A stretch of 64,000 bases of DNA from contig NZ_CADFEI010000006.1 in the NCBI RefSeq assembly GCF_902833225.1, forward strand, positions 248,001 through 312,000, read 5' to 3'. The DNA comes from Burkholderia sp. BCC1644. Lineage in GTDB: Bacteria; Pseudomonadota; Gammaproteobacteria; Burkholderiales; Burkholderiaceae. This document shows, piece by piece, positions 53,100-62,827 of this stretch (the first letter of the stretch is position 1; each line of letters starts with the position of its first letter). The notes under the pieces are model-generated. The model was given only the letters and a program-made list of their open reading frames with translations. It ran no database searches and was not told the DNA's origin. A program made the position numbers and the translations under genes.

Positions 53100-53573
53100 T
53101 CAGAACATCGTGTTGCCGTTCGCGGCCTGCTCGGGCACCGGCTGGTTGACGTCCCAGTGCTCGACGATCTTGCCGTTCTCGAGCTTGAAGATGTCCATGA
53201 TCGCGCTGCCGCGCGTACCCGGTTCGCGCACCGCGTGCACATGCAGGATCACGTAGTCGCCGTCGACGAACGAGCGCTTGATCTCGCTATGCGACTGCGG
53301 ATATTTGTCGCGCAGAAAGGCGACGAACTTGCGAAAGCCGTCGCGGCCGTCGGCCGCATTCGGGTTGTGCTGCACGTAGCGATCGCCGACATACGCGAGC
53401 GCGGCATCGGCGTCCTTTTCGTTCAGGCCTTTCTCGTAGAACGCGAGCACCGTCCGCCGGTTGGCTTCCTGCTGCGCGTCGGTCGGGCCGGCCGCCGCCG
53501 CATGCGCGGCCGTCACGGCGAACAGGGCCGCCGCCATCCATCGTGCGGCCCGTGCCGCTGTCGTGCATCGCAT
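53100..53573 (-). CDS. Exported SnoaL-like protein
   Basis: 157 residues from the ATG at 53573. A signal peptide (AARWMAAALFAVTAAHAAAA, cut near residue 27) precedes a SnoaL/NTF2-like domain. It is shown by RTVLAFYEKGLNEKDADAALAYVGDRYVQHNP and the block SHSEIKRSFVDGDYVILHVHAV. Such proteins with signal peptides are common predicted periplasmic enzymes in Burkholderia. It lies directly downstream of the amidohydrolase pair on the same strand. Confidence 0.8.
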   Translation of the reverse strand: MRCTTAARAARWMAAALFAVTAAHAAAAGPTDAQQEANRRTVLAFYEKGLNEKDADAALAYVGDRYVQHNPNAADGRDGFRKFVAFLRDKYPQSHSEIKRSFVDGDYVILHVHAVREPGTRGSAIMDIFKLENGKIVEHWDVNQPVPEQAANGNTMF

Positions 53574-53629
53574 CGTCGTCTCCCCGGAAATCCGGCTGAA
53601 AACCGGATCATACCGGGGCGACGCCCCGC

Positions 53630-54814
53630 TCAGACGAGTGCGCCGTTGCGCGCGACGATCCTCCCGGACGACACGACCAGACGTCGCACCGGCCGCGCGA
53701 CGACGGCCTCGGCGAACGTCAGCGCATCGACGAGCACGACATCCGCGCGGCTGCCCGGCTGCAGCCCGTAATCCGCGAAACCGCAGCCGCGCGCCGCGCT
53801 GTGCGTCACGCAGTCGAGCGCGACTTCGAGCGCATCGTCGCGGCGGAAATCGTTGCGCATGCCGATCAGCATCGCGCGTTCGAGCATGTCGGGCGAACCG
53901 TACGGCGACCACGTGTCGCGCACGCCGTCGTTACCGCCGATCACCGTCACGCCCGCTGCGCGGCACGCGACCACCGACGGCACCGGCACCGCCGCCGGCG
54001 CGGTCGTGACGATGCCCACGCCGAGTTCGGCCATCCGGGCGAGCAGCGCATCGCGCTCGCGTTCGGCGATATCGCCGAGACAGAAGCCGTGGCTGATCGT
54101 GACCTTCCCCTGCATGCCGTGCGCAGCCGTGCGCTGCAGGATCAGGTCGAGCGAGTACGCGCCCATCGACGCGCGCTCGTGCAGGTGAATGTCGAGCCCG
54201 CGGCCGTGACGCTCGGCGATCGCGAACAGCACGTCCACCGCCTCGACCGGATCGCCTTCGATCGCACACGGGTCGAGCCCGCCGAGCAAGTCGGCGCCGG
54301 CGCCGAGCGCGTCGGACAGCAGCGCATCGGTGCCCGGCCGCTTGAGCACGCCCGATTGCGGAAACGCGACGATCTGGATCTCGACCTGCCCGCGCAGCGT
54401 CTCGCGCGTCGCGAGCACGCCGTGCAGATGGCGCAGCCCGGCTTCGGTATCGACGTCGACGTGCGTGCGGATGCGCGTCGTGCCGGCCGCGAGGAATGCG
54501 CGTGCCAGCGCGAGCGACGCGGCGCCCGCGTCATGGCCGCTCGTCGCGCGATAGTGGCGTTCGTTCTCGATGCGATCGACGAGGCGCGGCCCGACCTGGT
54601 TGCGATACCACGGCATCCCCCAGTGCGTCTTGTCGAGATGGGTGTGGCCTTCGACGAGGCCAGGCAGCGCGAGCGCGCCCGCGCCGTCCTCGATCGCGCA
54701 GCCGGCGGGTGCGTCGAGCGACGGGCCGACGCGCGCGATGCGGTCGCCCTCGATCAGGATGTCGTGCGCAGTGTCGGCGCTCGTGCGGACGTTGCGGATC
54801 AGCAGGTTCGTCAT
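53630..54814 (-). CDS. CodA-like amidohydrolase 1
   Basis: 394 residues from the ATG at 54814. The metal site is seen in VEGHTHLDKTHWG (HxH, near residues 56-68), IHLHERASMG (near 225), ISHGFCLGD (near 255) and the late aspartate in GGNDGVRDTW (near 305). The pattern is that of cytosine/isocytosine deaminase (CodA) proteins. It probably deaminates or hydrolyses a cyclic nitrogen compound in the cytoplasm. It lies 66 bp downstream of a paralogue of about the same length. Confidence 0.85.
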   Translation of the reverse strand: MTNLLIRNVRTSADTAHDILIEGDRIARVGPSLDAPAGCAIEDGAGALALPGLVEGHTHLDKTHWGMPWYRNQVGPRLVDRIENERHYRATSGHDAGAASLALARAFLAAGTTRIRTHVDVDTEAGLRHLHGVLATRETLRGQVEIQIVAFPQSGVLKRPGTDALLSDALGAGADLLGGLDPCAIEGDPVEAVDVLFAIAERHGRGLDIHLHERASMGAYSLDLILQRTAAHGMQGKVTISHGFCLGDIAERERDALLARMAELGVGIVTTAPAAVPVPSVVACRAAGVTVIGGNDGVRDTWSPYGSPDMLERAMLIGMRNDFRRDDALEVALDCVTHSAARGCGFADYGLQPGSRADVVLVDALTFAEAVVARPVRRLVVSSGRIVARNGALV

Positions 54815-54880
54815 GTCGGTTCCGGTGTGGTCGGTCAGTGCGAAGCAGGCACGGCGCATGCCGTGCCGCCGGTCAGTCGG

Positions 54881-56080
54881 TCAGCGCGTGAAGCGCAGCG
54901 ACGGGGCGAACGGCGCACCCGTATCGCTTTCGCCGCGGCGGAATACCCAGCGCTCGGCCGGCACGCCCGCGACGGCCGCCGCCGCGTTCGGCGCGCGCAC
55001 CGCGACGAAGCTCGCGTCGCAGCCGACCGCGATGCCGTAGTGCGCCTTGCCGATCGCGCGTGCGCCGGCGTGCGTCGCCATGTCGAGCGCGACGCCGAGC
55101 GCTTCGTCGGTGTAGAAACCCGACCGGTAGCCGACCATCATCGCGCGCTGCAGCATGTCGCCGTTGCCGTACGGCCACCACGCGTCGCGGATGTTGTCGT
55201 TGCCCGCGAACACGTGCACGCCCGCGTCGCGCAGTTGCTGCACCGGCGGAAATGCGCAGTCGCCCGGCGCATTCGTCAGGATCGACACGCCGGCTTCGGC
55301 CAGTGCCGCGGCAGTGCGCTGCACGTCGTCGTCGCTCACCTGGCCGAGCGCGTACGCATGGCTCACGTTCACGCGCCCGCCGAGCCCGGTCGCGCGCGTG
55401 CGCGCCGCGATCCGCAGCAGTTGCGCGATGCCGGTTTCGCCCGGCTCGTGCAGGTGGATGTCGATCTTCGCGCCGCGCTTCTCGGCAATGCCGAACACGA
55501 TGTCGAGCTGGCCGTCCGCGTCGCCGTCGAGCGTCGTCGGGTCGATCCCGCCGACCACGTCCGCGCCTTCGCGTACGGCCGCGTCGAGCATCTCGGCCGT
55601 GCCCGGGCACGTCACGACGCCGGCCTGCGGAAACGCGACCAGTTCGATGTCGACGATCCCGCGCCATTGTTCGCGCGCGGCCATCACGGCCTGCAGGTTC
55701 GACAGGCCCGTCGTCGCATCGACGTCGACGTGGCTGCGCATCGCGATCGTGCCGAATGCGGCGGCCTGTGCGATCAGCGCGTTCGCGCGCTCCACGATCG
55801 GCGGCGCAGCGGCGAGCTGGCGCTTCTCGACCGCGAGCCGCTCGCGCAGCGAACCGACCGATTCGTGCGGCACCCAGCGATCGCCGACGAAGCTCTTGTC
55901 GAGGTGGATGTGGCCGTCGACGAAACCGGGCAGCACGACGCGGCCGTCGAGGTCGATCGTCTGAGCGCCGGGCGCGGCTGCGCAATCGGCGCCGATCGCG
56001 GTGAAGCGGCCGTCACGGACGACGAGGTTGACGGGCTGGCCGCCGGCATCGACGGCGTTGATGAAGAAACGTTCGGTCAT
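54881..56080 (-). CDS. CodA-like amidohydrolase 2
   Basis: 399 residues from the ATG at 56080. The same metal motifs as its neighbour occur in VDGHIHLDKSFVG (near 56-68), IHLHEPGETG, VSHAYALGQV and AGNDNIRDAWW. The similarity of layout suggests an old tandem duplication that diverged in substrate: conserved histidines and aspartate are retained, while the flanking loops differ. It is the promoter-proximal gene of a likely two-gene operon on the minus strand. Confidence 0.85.
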   Translation of the reverse strand: MTERFFINAVDAGGQPVNLVVRDGRFTAIGADCAAAPGAQTIDLDGRVVLPGFVDGHIHLDKSFVGDRWVPHESVGSLRERLAVEKRQLAAAPPIVERANALIAQAAAFGTIAMRSHVDVDATTGLSNLQAVMAAREQWRGIVDIELVAFPQAGVVTCPGTAEMLDAAVREGADVVGGIDPTTLDGDADGQLDIVFGIAEKRGAKIDIHLHEPGETGIAQLLRIAARTRATGLGGRVNVSHAYALGQVSDDDVQRTAAALAEAGVSILTNAPGDCAFPPVQQLRDAGVHVFAGNDNIRDAWWPYGNGDMLQRAMMVGYRSGFYTDEALGVALDMATHAGARAIGKAHYGIAVGCDASFVAVRAPNAAAAVAGVPAERWVFRRGESDTGAPFAPSLRFTR

Positions 56081-56544
56081 GGCTTGGAATGTGGGGCGGT
56101 CGCGGCGCGCCACCGGCGCGGACAGGGGAAGGAACCGCAGCCGGCGCGGCGCGACCCTGGGCAGGGAATGCGGCCACGATATCGGACGCTGCCGCCCGAG
56201 ACCAATTAAATGTCGCGATGCCGCGCATTCGATTTCGCGATGCGCGGCGCGCACGCCCGCCGGGCGTGACGCGGCGACGGGGTTCGATCGCAGTGGCGAC
56301 GACGGAATCATCGCCCGAAACACGTGGGCCGCATCACCGTCGCGCGGCCGGCCGGCAGCCGTCTCGCGCCCTTGTCGGGCATGGCTCGAACGCCCCGCCC
56401 GGGTGGCGAGTTACGCGGCAACAGACTTTACACGTTGTTACCCGGCGGCACCGGACGCGCATCCGGCCATTCCTTATACTCACGCCGAGTTCGCCACCCA
56501 TCCGGGAATCAGTCGGCGGACACGTTGCCGATGCAGGAAACATC
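56081..56544. other. Divergent region between amidohydrolase 2 and the lipoprotein gene
   Basis: 464 bases without a supported gene. A TATACT at 56475-56480, 65 bases before the lipoprotein start, is a candidate -10; no -35 at the proper distance was recognised. GGAA at 56535-56538 is the lipoprotein ribosome site. Confidence 0.4.
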
Positions 56545-57195
56545 ATGATGCGCATGCCTTCCACGAAGACCGTTCTGTTCGCCTCGCTCGTCGCCGTGGC
56601 GGCGCTTCCGCTGACCGCCTGTGTCGCGCCCGGCTACTACGGCGCGCAACCGGGCTATCCCCAGCAGCAGCAATACGCGACGCCCGGCTACGCGCAGCCC
56701 GCGTACTCGCAACCGGGCTACGTGCAGCAGCAACCGGCGTATCCGAACCAGGCGCCGCAGCCGTACGATCAGTATGGCAACCAGTCGCAGTACGGGACGC
56801 AGCCGTATGACCAGTACGGCAATCAGCAACAGCAATACGCGAACCCGTACGGCGCGCAATACGGCACCGTCGCGAACATCCAGCCGGTCAACGGCTCGGT
56901 CGGCCCGTCGGGCGTGGCCGGCACCGTCGTCGGCGCACTCATCGGCGGCGTACTCGGCAACCAGGTCGGCCGCGGTCACGGCCGCGATGCGGCGACCGTG
57001 ATCGGCGCGCTCGGCGGTGCGGTGGCCGGCAACCAGATCGGTCAGCAGATGGGCGCGGCGCAGGGCCCGAGCAGCTACCGGATCGACGTGCAGGTCAGCG
57101 ACGGCTCGATGCGCTCGTTCGACGTGCAGTCGCCGGGCAACCTGCGTCCGGGCGACCGCGTGCAGATCAACGGCAATCAGTTGTCGCGTTATTGA
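56545..57195 (+). CDS. Glycine-zipper outer-membrane lipoprotein
   Basis: 216 residues from the ATG at 56545. The lipobox LTAC has its cysteine at residue 26. Residues 30-105 are a Gln/Tyr/Pro/Gly-rich spacer. Residues 115-165 form a glycine zipper (VAGTVVGALIGGVLGNQVGRG, IGALGGAVAGNQIGQQ), as in SlyB/OmpA-like 2TM lipoproteins, and a C-terminal domain (SYRIDVQVSDGSMRSFDVQ) follows. These proteins stabilise the outer membrane and are often stress-induced. No clear operon partner. Confidence 0.85.
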   Translation: MMRMPSTKTVLFASLVAVAALPLTACVAPGYYGAQPGYPQQQQYATPGYAQPAYSQPGYVQQQPAYPNQAPQPYDQYGNQSQYGTQPYDQYGNQQQQYANPYGAQYGTVANIQPVNGSVGPSGVAGTVVGALIGGVLGNQVGRGHGRDAATVIGALGGAVAGNQIGQQMGAAQGPSSYRIDVQVSDGSMRSFDVQSPGNLRPGDRVQINGNQLSRY

Positions 57196-57434
57196 TCTCC
57201 GTTGCGTGCGCGTGACCTGATCGCGCGCACGTCTCACGTCTCCCCTTTCGTCACGCCGGCACGGCTGCGTGACCGTCACGCGCACACGACCACAACGTTC
57301 CGGCGCCGCCGGAATGCGCAACTGCACCGAACACCGCCACGCGACATCCGGATTCCTATTACGATAAGGACGATGCATCCTGCGGCTACGGCAGCCCGCA
57401 CCGGCATGCATGACCCTCAACCGGAATTCACCCG

Positions 57435-57944
57435 ATGACGATCACGACCCGCCTGCTCGATGCGGCCGACGCCGCCCGCTTCCAGACCGTTCGCCTGCGT
57501 GCGGTCGACACCGCGCCCACGTCCTTCCTGCCGACGCTCGACGAGGAATCGCAGGTGCCGGTCGACGAATTCGCGACGCGCATCACGCCGACCCACGAAC
57601 GTGCCGTGTTCGGTGCGTTCGACGGCGATACGCTCGTCGGCATCACCGGCGTGCGCCGCGATGCGCGCACGAAGATCGCGCACAAGGCGACGATCTGGGG
57701 CGTGTTCGTCGATCCCGCGTATCGCGGGCAGGGCATCGCGCAGACGCTGCTCGAAAGTGCGACCGGGCATGCCGCGCAGGCGTGGCAGTGCAAGCAGCTG
57801 ATGCTGTGCGTGAACGAGGTCAACGGCACCGCGGAGCGGCTGTATGCGTCGCAAGGGTTCGTGCGGTTCGGCACGGAACCGCGCTCGCTGTTCGTCGATG
57901 GCAAGTTCTACGACGAGCACTACATGGTCAAGACGCTCGCGTAA
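57435..57944 (+). CDS. GNAT acetyltransferase
   Basis: 169 residues. The GNAT core is at WGVFVDPAYRGQGIAQTLLE near residues 92-111 (acetyl-CoA loop RGQGIA) and LMLCVNEVNGTAERLYASQGFVRFG near 121-148. The N-terminal half has little motif information, so the acceptor (small molecule, antibiotic or protein) cannot be inferred. It lies downstream of the lipoprotein gene on the same strand with a 239-bp gap. Confidence 0.82.
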   Translation: MTITTRLLDAADAARFQTVRLRAVDTAPTSFLPTLDEESQVPVDEFATRITPTHERAVFGAFDGDTLVGITGVRRDARTKIAHKATIWGVFVDPAYRGQGIAQTLLESATGHAAQAWQCKQLMLCVNEVNGTAERLYASQGFVRFGTEPRSLFVDGKFYDEHYMVKTLA

Positions 57945-57961
57945 CGCGTTCGCGTTCGCGC

Positions 57962-58005
57962 GCTTTTGCTGCTGCATTCGCTTCTGCTTTTGCTGCTGCG
58001 TTCGC
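57962..58005 (+). repeat. Two 20-bp direct repeats
   Basis: GCTTTTGCTGCTGCATTCGC at 57962-57981 recurs with one change at 57986-58005, in the 116-bp gap between the GNAT gene and the GH28 gene. T/GC-rich simple-sequence expansion is a likely origin. Confidence 0.7.
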
Positions 58006-58060
58006 GTGCATCGACCGACCATCCCGCACGCGAACGCCCTTCCTCGCTCACCTCATTGCG

Positions 58061-60058
58061 TCACCGCTTGTCGGTGATCGTCGTGTTGACGGCCTGCCCG
58101 GCGATCGTCACGTTCGTGAGCGTCATCGCGCTCACGTTGAACGCATAGATCGGCCCCGGCGACGTGACCGTCGGCGTGCCCGACGCGACCGGCGTGCCGA
58201 AGTCGCAATTGCTGATCGTCACGCCGGAGATCGGCTGCACGGCAGGCGTGGGCGGCGTGCCGTTGTAGTCGAACGCGACGGGCCCCTGCGCGACGATTGC
58301 CTGGAAGCACGACGCGGTCACGCCGTTCAGCGTCACGTTGCTCGCCTTCACGTCCGAGATCGTCACGTTCTGCACGACCGGCGGACGCGTGCGCACGGCA
58401 TCGTTCGCCGGCTGGTAGTCGCAGTCGAACGTGACGATGCCGCCCTGCGCCGCGGACGGGTTCCCGGCCGACGGCGTCACGACGCCGAGCGGCACGCTCG
58501 CGTTGACCGGGCTGCCCGCGAGTAGCGCGCTCCCGTAGCCGCCGCCCTTCAGCGTCACGCCGTTCGGCAACGTGACGCCCTTCACGTGGAAGTCCTTCAC
58601 GTAGCCGCCACGGTTCATGTTGGTCTTCACGCGAATCGCGATGTTCAGCGGGTTGGTCTGCCAGTTCGCGTTCAGCATCGACAGGTTCGTCGCATAGATC
58701 TGCTCGACGCCGCCGCCCATCTCGCTGCCGAGCGTGATGCCGCCGTGCCCGCTGTTCATCGTGCAGTTGCGGATCAGGTGCCGCCGGGCGGGGCCGTATT
58801 CGGTGTCGCGGTCCTTGCCCGACTTGATCGCAATGCAGTCGTCACCGGTGTTGAACGTGCAGTCCTCGCACAGCACGTCGGTGCATGCGTCCGGATCGAA
58901 GCCGTCGTTGTTCGGGCCGATGCTGTTGGTCGTCACGCCACGGATCACGACGTTGCGGCTCGCGGTCGGATGGTGCTGCCAGAACGGCGTGTTCTGCGTC
59001 TGGTAGTTCGCCATCAGCACGTTCGTGCAGCCGATGAATTCGACCATGCACGGGCGCAGGTAGTGGCCGAGGCCGAAGATGCGTTTCTCGACCGGCACGC
59101 CGGCCTCGGACAGCGCGGGCAGGTAGTTCTGGTCCTGCTGCCACGGCGTGACCGGCGACGTCAGCAGCGCATAGAGCGCGTCGGGAATCGCGGGCGCGAC
59201 GATCCGCAGGTCGACGTTGCCCGGATTCAGGTACGCCTGGCTCGGTACCGACGCACTCGCGCCGTACGCGCCCGACGAGCCCTTGTAGGTCCACCAGCAG
59301 ACGCTGTTCGCGCCGCTGCCGGAGAACGGCGTCATCGCCTGCCCGTTGAGCACCGACGTCGGGCCTTCTCCCGTCAGCGCGATGTTCGTCGCGTTGCGCG
59401 CGTAGACGGGCGCGCCGTAGTTCAGGCAATCGTTCGCCTGCCAGCGGCTGTAGTACAGGCGGCCGTTCGCGCCGCAATCGACCGGGCCGTCCTTCGCGTA
59501 GTCGGCCGGGTTCGGGCTGAAATAGATCGTGCAGTTCGCGCTCAGGTGGAACGTGACGTTGCTCTGCAACACGATCGGCCCCGCGCAGTACCAGGTGCCG
59601 GACGGCACGACGACCCGGCCGCCGCCTTCGCGCCGGCACGCGTCGATCGCCGCGAGGAACGCCGGGCGCGAATCGAACGCGCCGGGCGCGGTCGTCAGTT
59701 CGGAACCGGGGCTGACCGGCGATTTCGCGGCCGGGTACGGCGACGTCTGCGCGACCGTCGTGCAGGGGCGCGCGCCGTAATGCGTCACGTCGAAATCGCG
59801 TCCGCGCCGGGCGAGCCGCGACACGTGCGCGAGCGACGCGGCGATGCGCGCCGCCGCGCCATGCTCGCCCCACACGAGATCGACCGCCGACGTATCGGAC
59901 ATGGGGCCTCCGGCCAGCGCCCGGGTCGCCGAGAACGGTCCACCGAACATGGCGCCGCCGGCGAGTGCGCCGGTCCAGCCGATGAAGGCGCGGCGCGACA
60001 CCCGCTTCGACGAAGATGACAGGGCGGATGAAGACGAACGGCGGCGGTGGGCGGCCAT
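58061..60058 (-). CDS. Glycoside hydrolase family 28 (polygalacturonase-like), Tat-exported
   Basis: 665 residues from the ATG at 60058, which has AAGGAG five bases upstream; a GTG two codons earlier is not needed. The Tat signal is SRRAFIGW near residues 21-28. All four GH28 motifs are present: NNDGFDPDAC, TGDDCIAIKSGKD, GHGGITLGSEM and RVKTN in the mid to late part. The parallel beta-helix repeats are seen as regularly spaced NVTISD-like strands. It should cleave galacturonan or related pectic chains outside the cell, and is large for the family, which suggests extra loops or domains. Confidence 0.88.
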   Translation of the reverse strand: MAAHRRRSSSSALSSSSKRVSRRAFIGWTGALAGGAMFGGPFSATRALAGGPMSDTSAVDLVWGEHGAAARIAASLAHVSRLARRGRDFDVTHYGARPCTTVAQTSPYPAAKSPVSPGSELTTAPGAFDSRPAFLAAIDACRREGGGRVVVPSGTWYCAGPIVLQSNVTFHLSANCTIYFSPNPADYAKDGPVDCGANGRLYYSRWQANDCLNYGAPVYARNATNIALTGEGPTSVLNGQAMTPFSGSGANSVCWWTYKGSSGAYGASASVPSQAYLNPGNVDLRIVAPAIPDALYALLTSPVTPWQQDQNYLPALSEAGVPVEKRIFGLGHYLRPCMVEFIGCTNVLMANYQTQNTPFWQHHPTASRNVVIRGVTTNSIGPNNDGFDPDACTDVLCEDCTFNTGDDCIAIKSGKDRDTEYGPARRHLIRNCTMNSGHGGITLGSEMGGGVEQIYATNLSMLNANWQTNPLNIAIRVKTNMNRGGYVKDFHVKGVTLPNGVTLKGGGYGSALLAGSPVNASVPLGVVTPSAGNPSAAQGGIVTFDCDYQPANDAVRTRPPVVQNVTISDVKASNVTLNGVTASCFQAIVAQGPVAFDYNGTPPTPAVQPISGVTISNCDFGTPVASGTPTVTSPGPIYAFNVSAMTLTNVTIAGQAVNTTITDKR

Positions 60059-60321
60059 GGGCACTCCTTCAGTGTAGGGGGTATCGATGCGCCGGGCGGC
60101 GGATCTCTATTCATACGTCGTCGTACTACATCGCGCAGTCTAGTCGCGACCTGTACGGAACACGTATTTGTCGTTTACCCCACTTCTATTGATTCAACGC
60201 CACGAATGTGTGCGCCCACTCACATTTGAATGCGCTTCTTTAGAGATACGTTGTCGTATGTTTATGCGCAAAAACTTCAACTAAAAATCCCCGGCAGGCG
60301 ATGCCCGCCGGGGTGATTTTC

Positions 60322-60900
60322 CTACTCGCCGGCCGCCGCGACGGCCCCCGCCGCCGGCTCGCGTCCCGCTGATGCCGCCGGCTCGAACACCAGCACGAGG
60401 TCGCCGCGATAACGCCCATTGGGTGACGCCGCGTCACCGGCGACCGGCGCTTGCGCGCTGATCTTCACGTTGCGGGTTTCGTCGTAGCCGTCGAATCCGT
60501 CGTGTCCGCGGCTCACCAGCGTGATCGGGCGAGCGTCACCCGGCGCGATGTCCGCCTTGCCTGCGCCGCCCGCCATCAGCACGACCTTTGCGTTAGCCAT
60601 GTCTTCGCGGCCGTTCGACAGCCGCAGCGGCTGCAGCAACATGACGTTGAAATCGGGATACGTCGTGCGCACGCGGATCGGAAGCGTCGCCGCGAACGTC
60701 TGCTGCGCGCCGTCCGTCGCGGTCAGCTCGACCACGTCGTACGCGGTGTTGTCCGGCTTCGACGCGAACAGGCTGTCGCCGATATGCGCGGTCAGCGTGA
60801 TTTTCTTGACGACCATTTGTGGCGACGTCGGGCCTGCGTGTGCGATGCCGGTCAAGGCGCTGCAGGCGACGAATGCGGCGAGATGGGTTCGGATTTTCAT
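60322..60900 (-). CDS. CS1-type-pilin-like exported protein
   Basis: 192 residues from the ATG at 60900. A signal peptide (HLAAFVACSALTGIAHA) precedes a beta-rich domain starting VVKKITLTAHIGDSLFA. The early strand, middle LPIRVRTTYPDFNVMLL and last strand YRGDLVLVFEP recall CS1-type fimbrial subunits such as the Burkholderia cable pilin CblA. No usher, chaperone or tip gene is adjacent, so this may be an orphan subunit or a different Ig-like exported protein. The C-terminus is an Ala/Gly-rich tail. Confidence 0.55.
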   Translation of the reverse strand: MKIRTHLAAFVACSALTGIAHAGPTSPQMVVKKITLTAHIGDSLFASKPDNTAYDVVELTATDGAQQTFAATLPIRVRTTYPDFNVMLLQPLRLSNGREDMANAKVVLMAGGAGKADIAPGDARPITLVSRGHDGFDGYDETRNVKISAQAPVAGDAASPNGRYRGDLVLVFEPAASAGREPAAGAVAAAGE

Positions 60901-61331
60901 TGTGTTGCCCCGCATGCTGGAGAGTTGTAATCGGGCGCCCCCCATCACCGGCCAATCCGGGATCCAACTATCCCGAAATTAGCCGGCAACATCCCCGTCG
61001 AATTCGCTGCGCCCAGCCGTGTGCGCGCGCGATCGAGTCGGCCCGAGTCGATCGCGACCACGCACCGGGCTCGCGCGCAGGCCAATACCGGCCTGCTCGC
61101 GCGAACCCGTCGCGCCACGGCATGCAACAACGATAGGTCGCGAAAGACCCGTTAGACATTCATGGAAACCTTCACGTCCCGGTGCGTCTTTCATTCACCT
61201 GTGCCATCTTGAAATCAAACTGGACACACCGGCGAATCCCTGCCACCCACCCGCCTCGGTAATTCCGCGTCTGTTCAGCCCCCTGCCGCCCGCGCTATCG
61301 TTTCCCCTTCTTCACAGCCCAGGAGCTGCCT
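60901..61331. other. Intergenic region upstream of the aminotransferase
   Basis: 431 bases between divergent genes. No gene or strong hairpin was supported. The aminotransferase ribosome site AGGAG is at 61321-61325. Confidence 0.4.
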
Positions 61332-62690
61332 TTGCCTTCCCGCCACGGAGTCGACCTCATCCGCGCCCGCGCCTTGTTCGATCGCGAGCGCCAAGCGTTC
61401 ACCGAAGCCATGCCGGTCTCCCGCGCCCTGTCCGCGGAAGCATCCGAGCACTTGCTGTTCGGCGTGCCGTTGCACTGGATGCAGGACTGGTCGACACCGT
61501 TCTCGCTGTATGTGAAGGAGGCGCGCGGCGCAACGTTCACCGACGTCGACGGCCATCGCTACGTCGATTTCTGTCTCGGCGATACGGGCGCGATGTTCGG
61601 CCACGCGCCCGAACCGGTCGCCCGCGCGCTCGTCGAACAGGCCACACGCGGCTATACGACGATGCTGCCGAGCGAAGACGCCGCATGGGTCTCGCGCGAA
61701 CTCGCACGCCGCTTCAAGCTGCCGGTCTGGCAATTCGCATTGAGCGCCAGCGACGCGAACCGCTTCGTGCTGCGCTGGGCGCGCGCGGCCACCGGCCGCA
61801 ACACGATCGTCGTGTTCAACGGCTGTTATCACGGCACGGTCGACGACGTGTTCGTCGATCTCGTCGACGGCCGCCCGGTGCAGCGCGACAGCCTGCTCGG
61901 GCAGTCCTACGACCTGCTCGCCAACACGCGCGTCGTCGAATTCAACGACCTGGCCGCGCTCGAAGCGGCACTGAAGGACGGCGAGGTCGCATGCGTGCTC
62001 GCCGAGCCCGCGATGACGAACATCGGGATGGTGCTGCCCGACGCGGGCTTCTGGGAAGCCGCGCGCGAACTGACGCGCCGCTACGGCACGTTGCTCGTGA
62101 TCGACGAGACGCACACGATCAGCAGCGGTCCCGGCGGCTACGCGGTCGCGCACGATCTCGAACCGGACCTGCTGGTGGTCGGCAAGCCGATCGCGGGCGG
62201 CGTGCCCTGTGCGGTGTACGGCTTCAGCGCCGACTTCGCGGAACGCGCGAAGCAGGCGAAGCTGAACGCGCCGCCCGGCCATTCGGGCATCGGCACGACG
62301 CTCACCGCGAACATGCTCGCGATGCATGCGATGCGCGCGACGCTCGCCGAAGTCGCGACCGACGCCGCGTATGCGCACATGTTCGAACTCGCCGCGCGGC
62401 TGGCGACGGGCCTCGAACAGGCGATCGCGAAGCACGGGCTGCCGTGGTGCGTGACGCGCATCGGCGCGCGCACCGAGTTTCAGTTCGCGCCGGTGCCGCC
62501 GCGCAACGGCACGCTGGCCGGCGCGCAGCTCGATAGCGAACTCGAACACATCGTGCACCTGTACCTGCTGAATCGCGGCGTGCTGATCACGCCGTTCCAC
62601 AACATGATGCTCGTGTGCCCGCAGACGACGGCCGACGATGTCGACCGGCTCGTCGCGCAGTTCGACGCATGCCTCGGCGAACTGGTGTGA
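61332..62690 (+). CDS. Class III aminotransferase, glutamate-1-semialdehyde-mutase-like
   Basis: 452 residues starting at a TTG at 61332, supported by AGGAG six bases upstream. PLP motifs are FNGCYHGTVDD (near 162-172), VIDETHT (Asp258, binding PLP) and LLVVGKPIAGG (Schiff-base Lys285). The overall layout resembles glutamate-1-semialdehyde aminomutase and related class III enzymes more than ornithine transaminases. The substrate is unknown, since the gene stands alone. The start codon choice is notable because an ATG is lacking nearby. Confidence 0.88.
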   Translation: MPSRHGVDLIRARALFDRERQAFTEAMPVSRALSAEASEHLLFGVPLHWMQDWSTPFSLYVKEARGATFTDVDGHRYVDFCLGDTGAMFGHAPEPVARALVEQATRGYTTMLPSEDAAWVSRELARRFKLPVWQFALSASDANRFVLRWARAATGRNTIVVFNGCYHGTVDDVFVDLVDGRPVQRDSLLGQSYDLLANTRVVEFNDLAALEAALKDGEVACVLAEPAMTNIGMVLPDAGFWEAARELTRRYGTLLVIDETHTISSGPGGYAVAHDLEPDLLVVGKPIAGGVPCAVYGFSADFAERAKQAKLNAPPGHSGIGTTLTANMLAMHAMRATLAEVATDAAYAHMFELAARLATGLEQAIAKHGLPWCVTRIGARTEFQFAPVPPRNGTLAGAQLDSELEHIVHLYLLNRGVLITPFHNMMLVCPQTTADDVDRLVAQFDACLGELV

Positions 62691-62827
62691 CGTGACGTGA
62701 TGCACCGCGCGTCCGGCGCGCCCGCAGCGGCGCTGCCGGACGCACGCCCGGCGCGACTTCCGCAGATCAGTCGGAGCGCGCGCTCACTTCCCGCTCCACA
62801 CGCAGCGCGTCACGCGTATCGCCGCGG

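Noticed and set aside
53801..56209. A long plus-strand frame opposite the two amidohydrolases
   Set aside because: It spans both genes and the gap between them and has no motifs; a codon-bias shadow.
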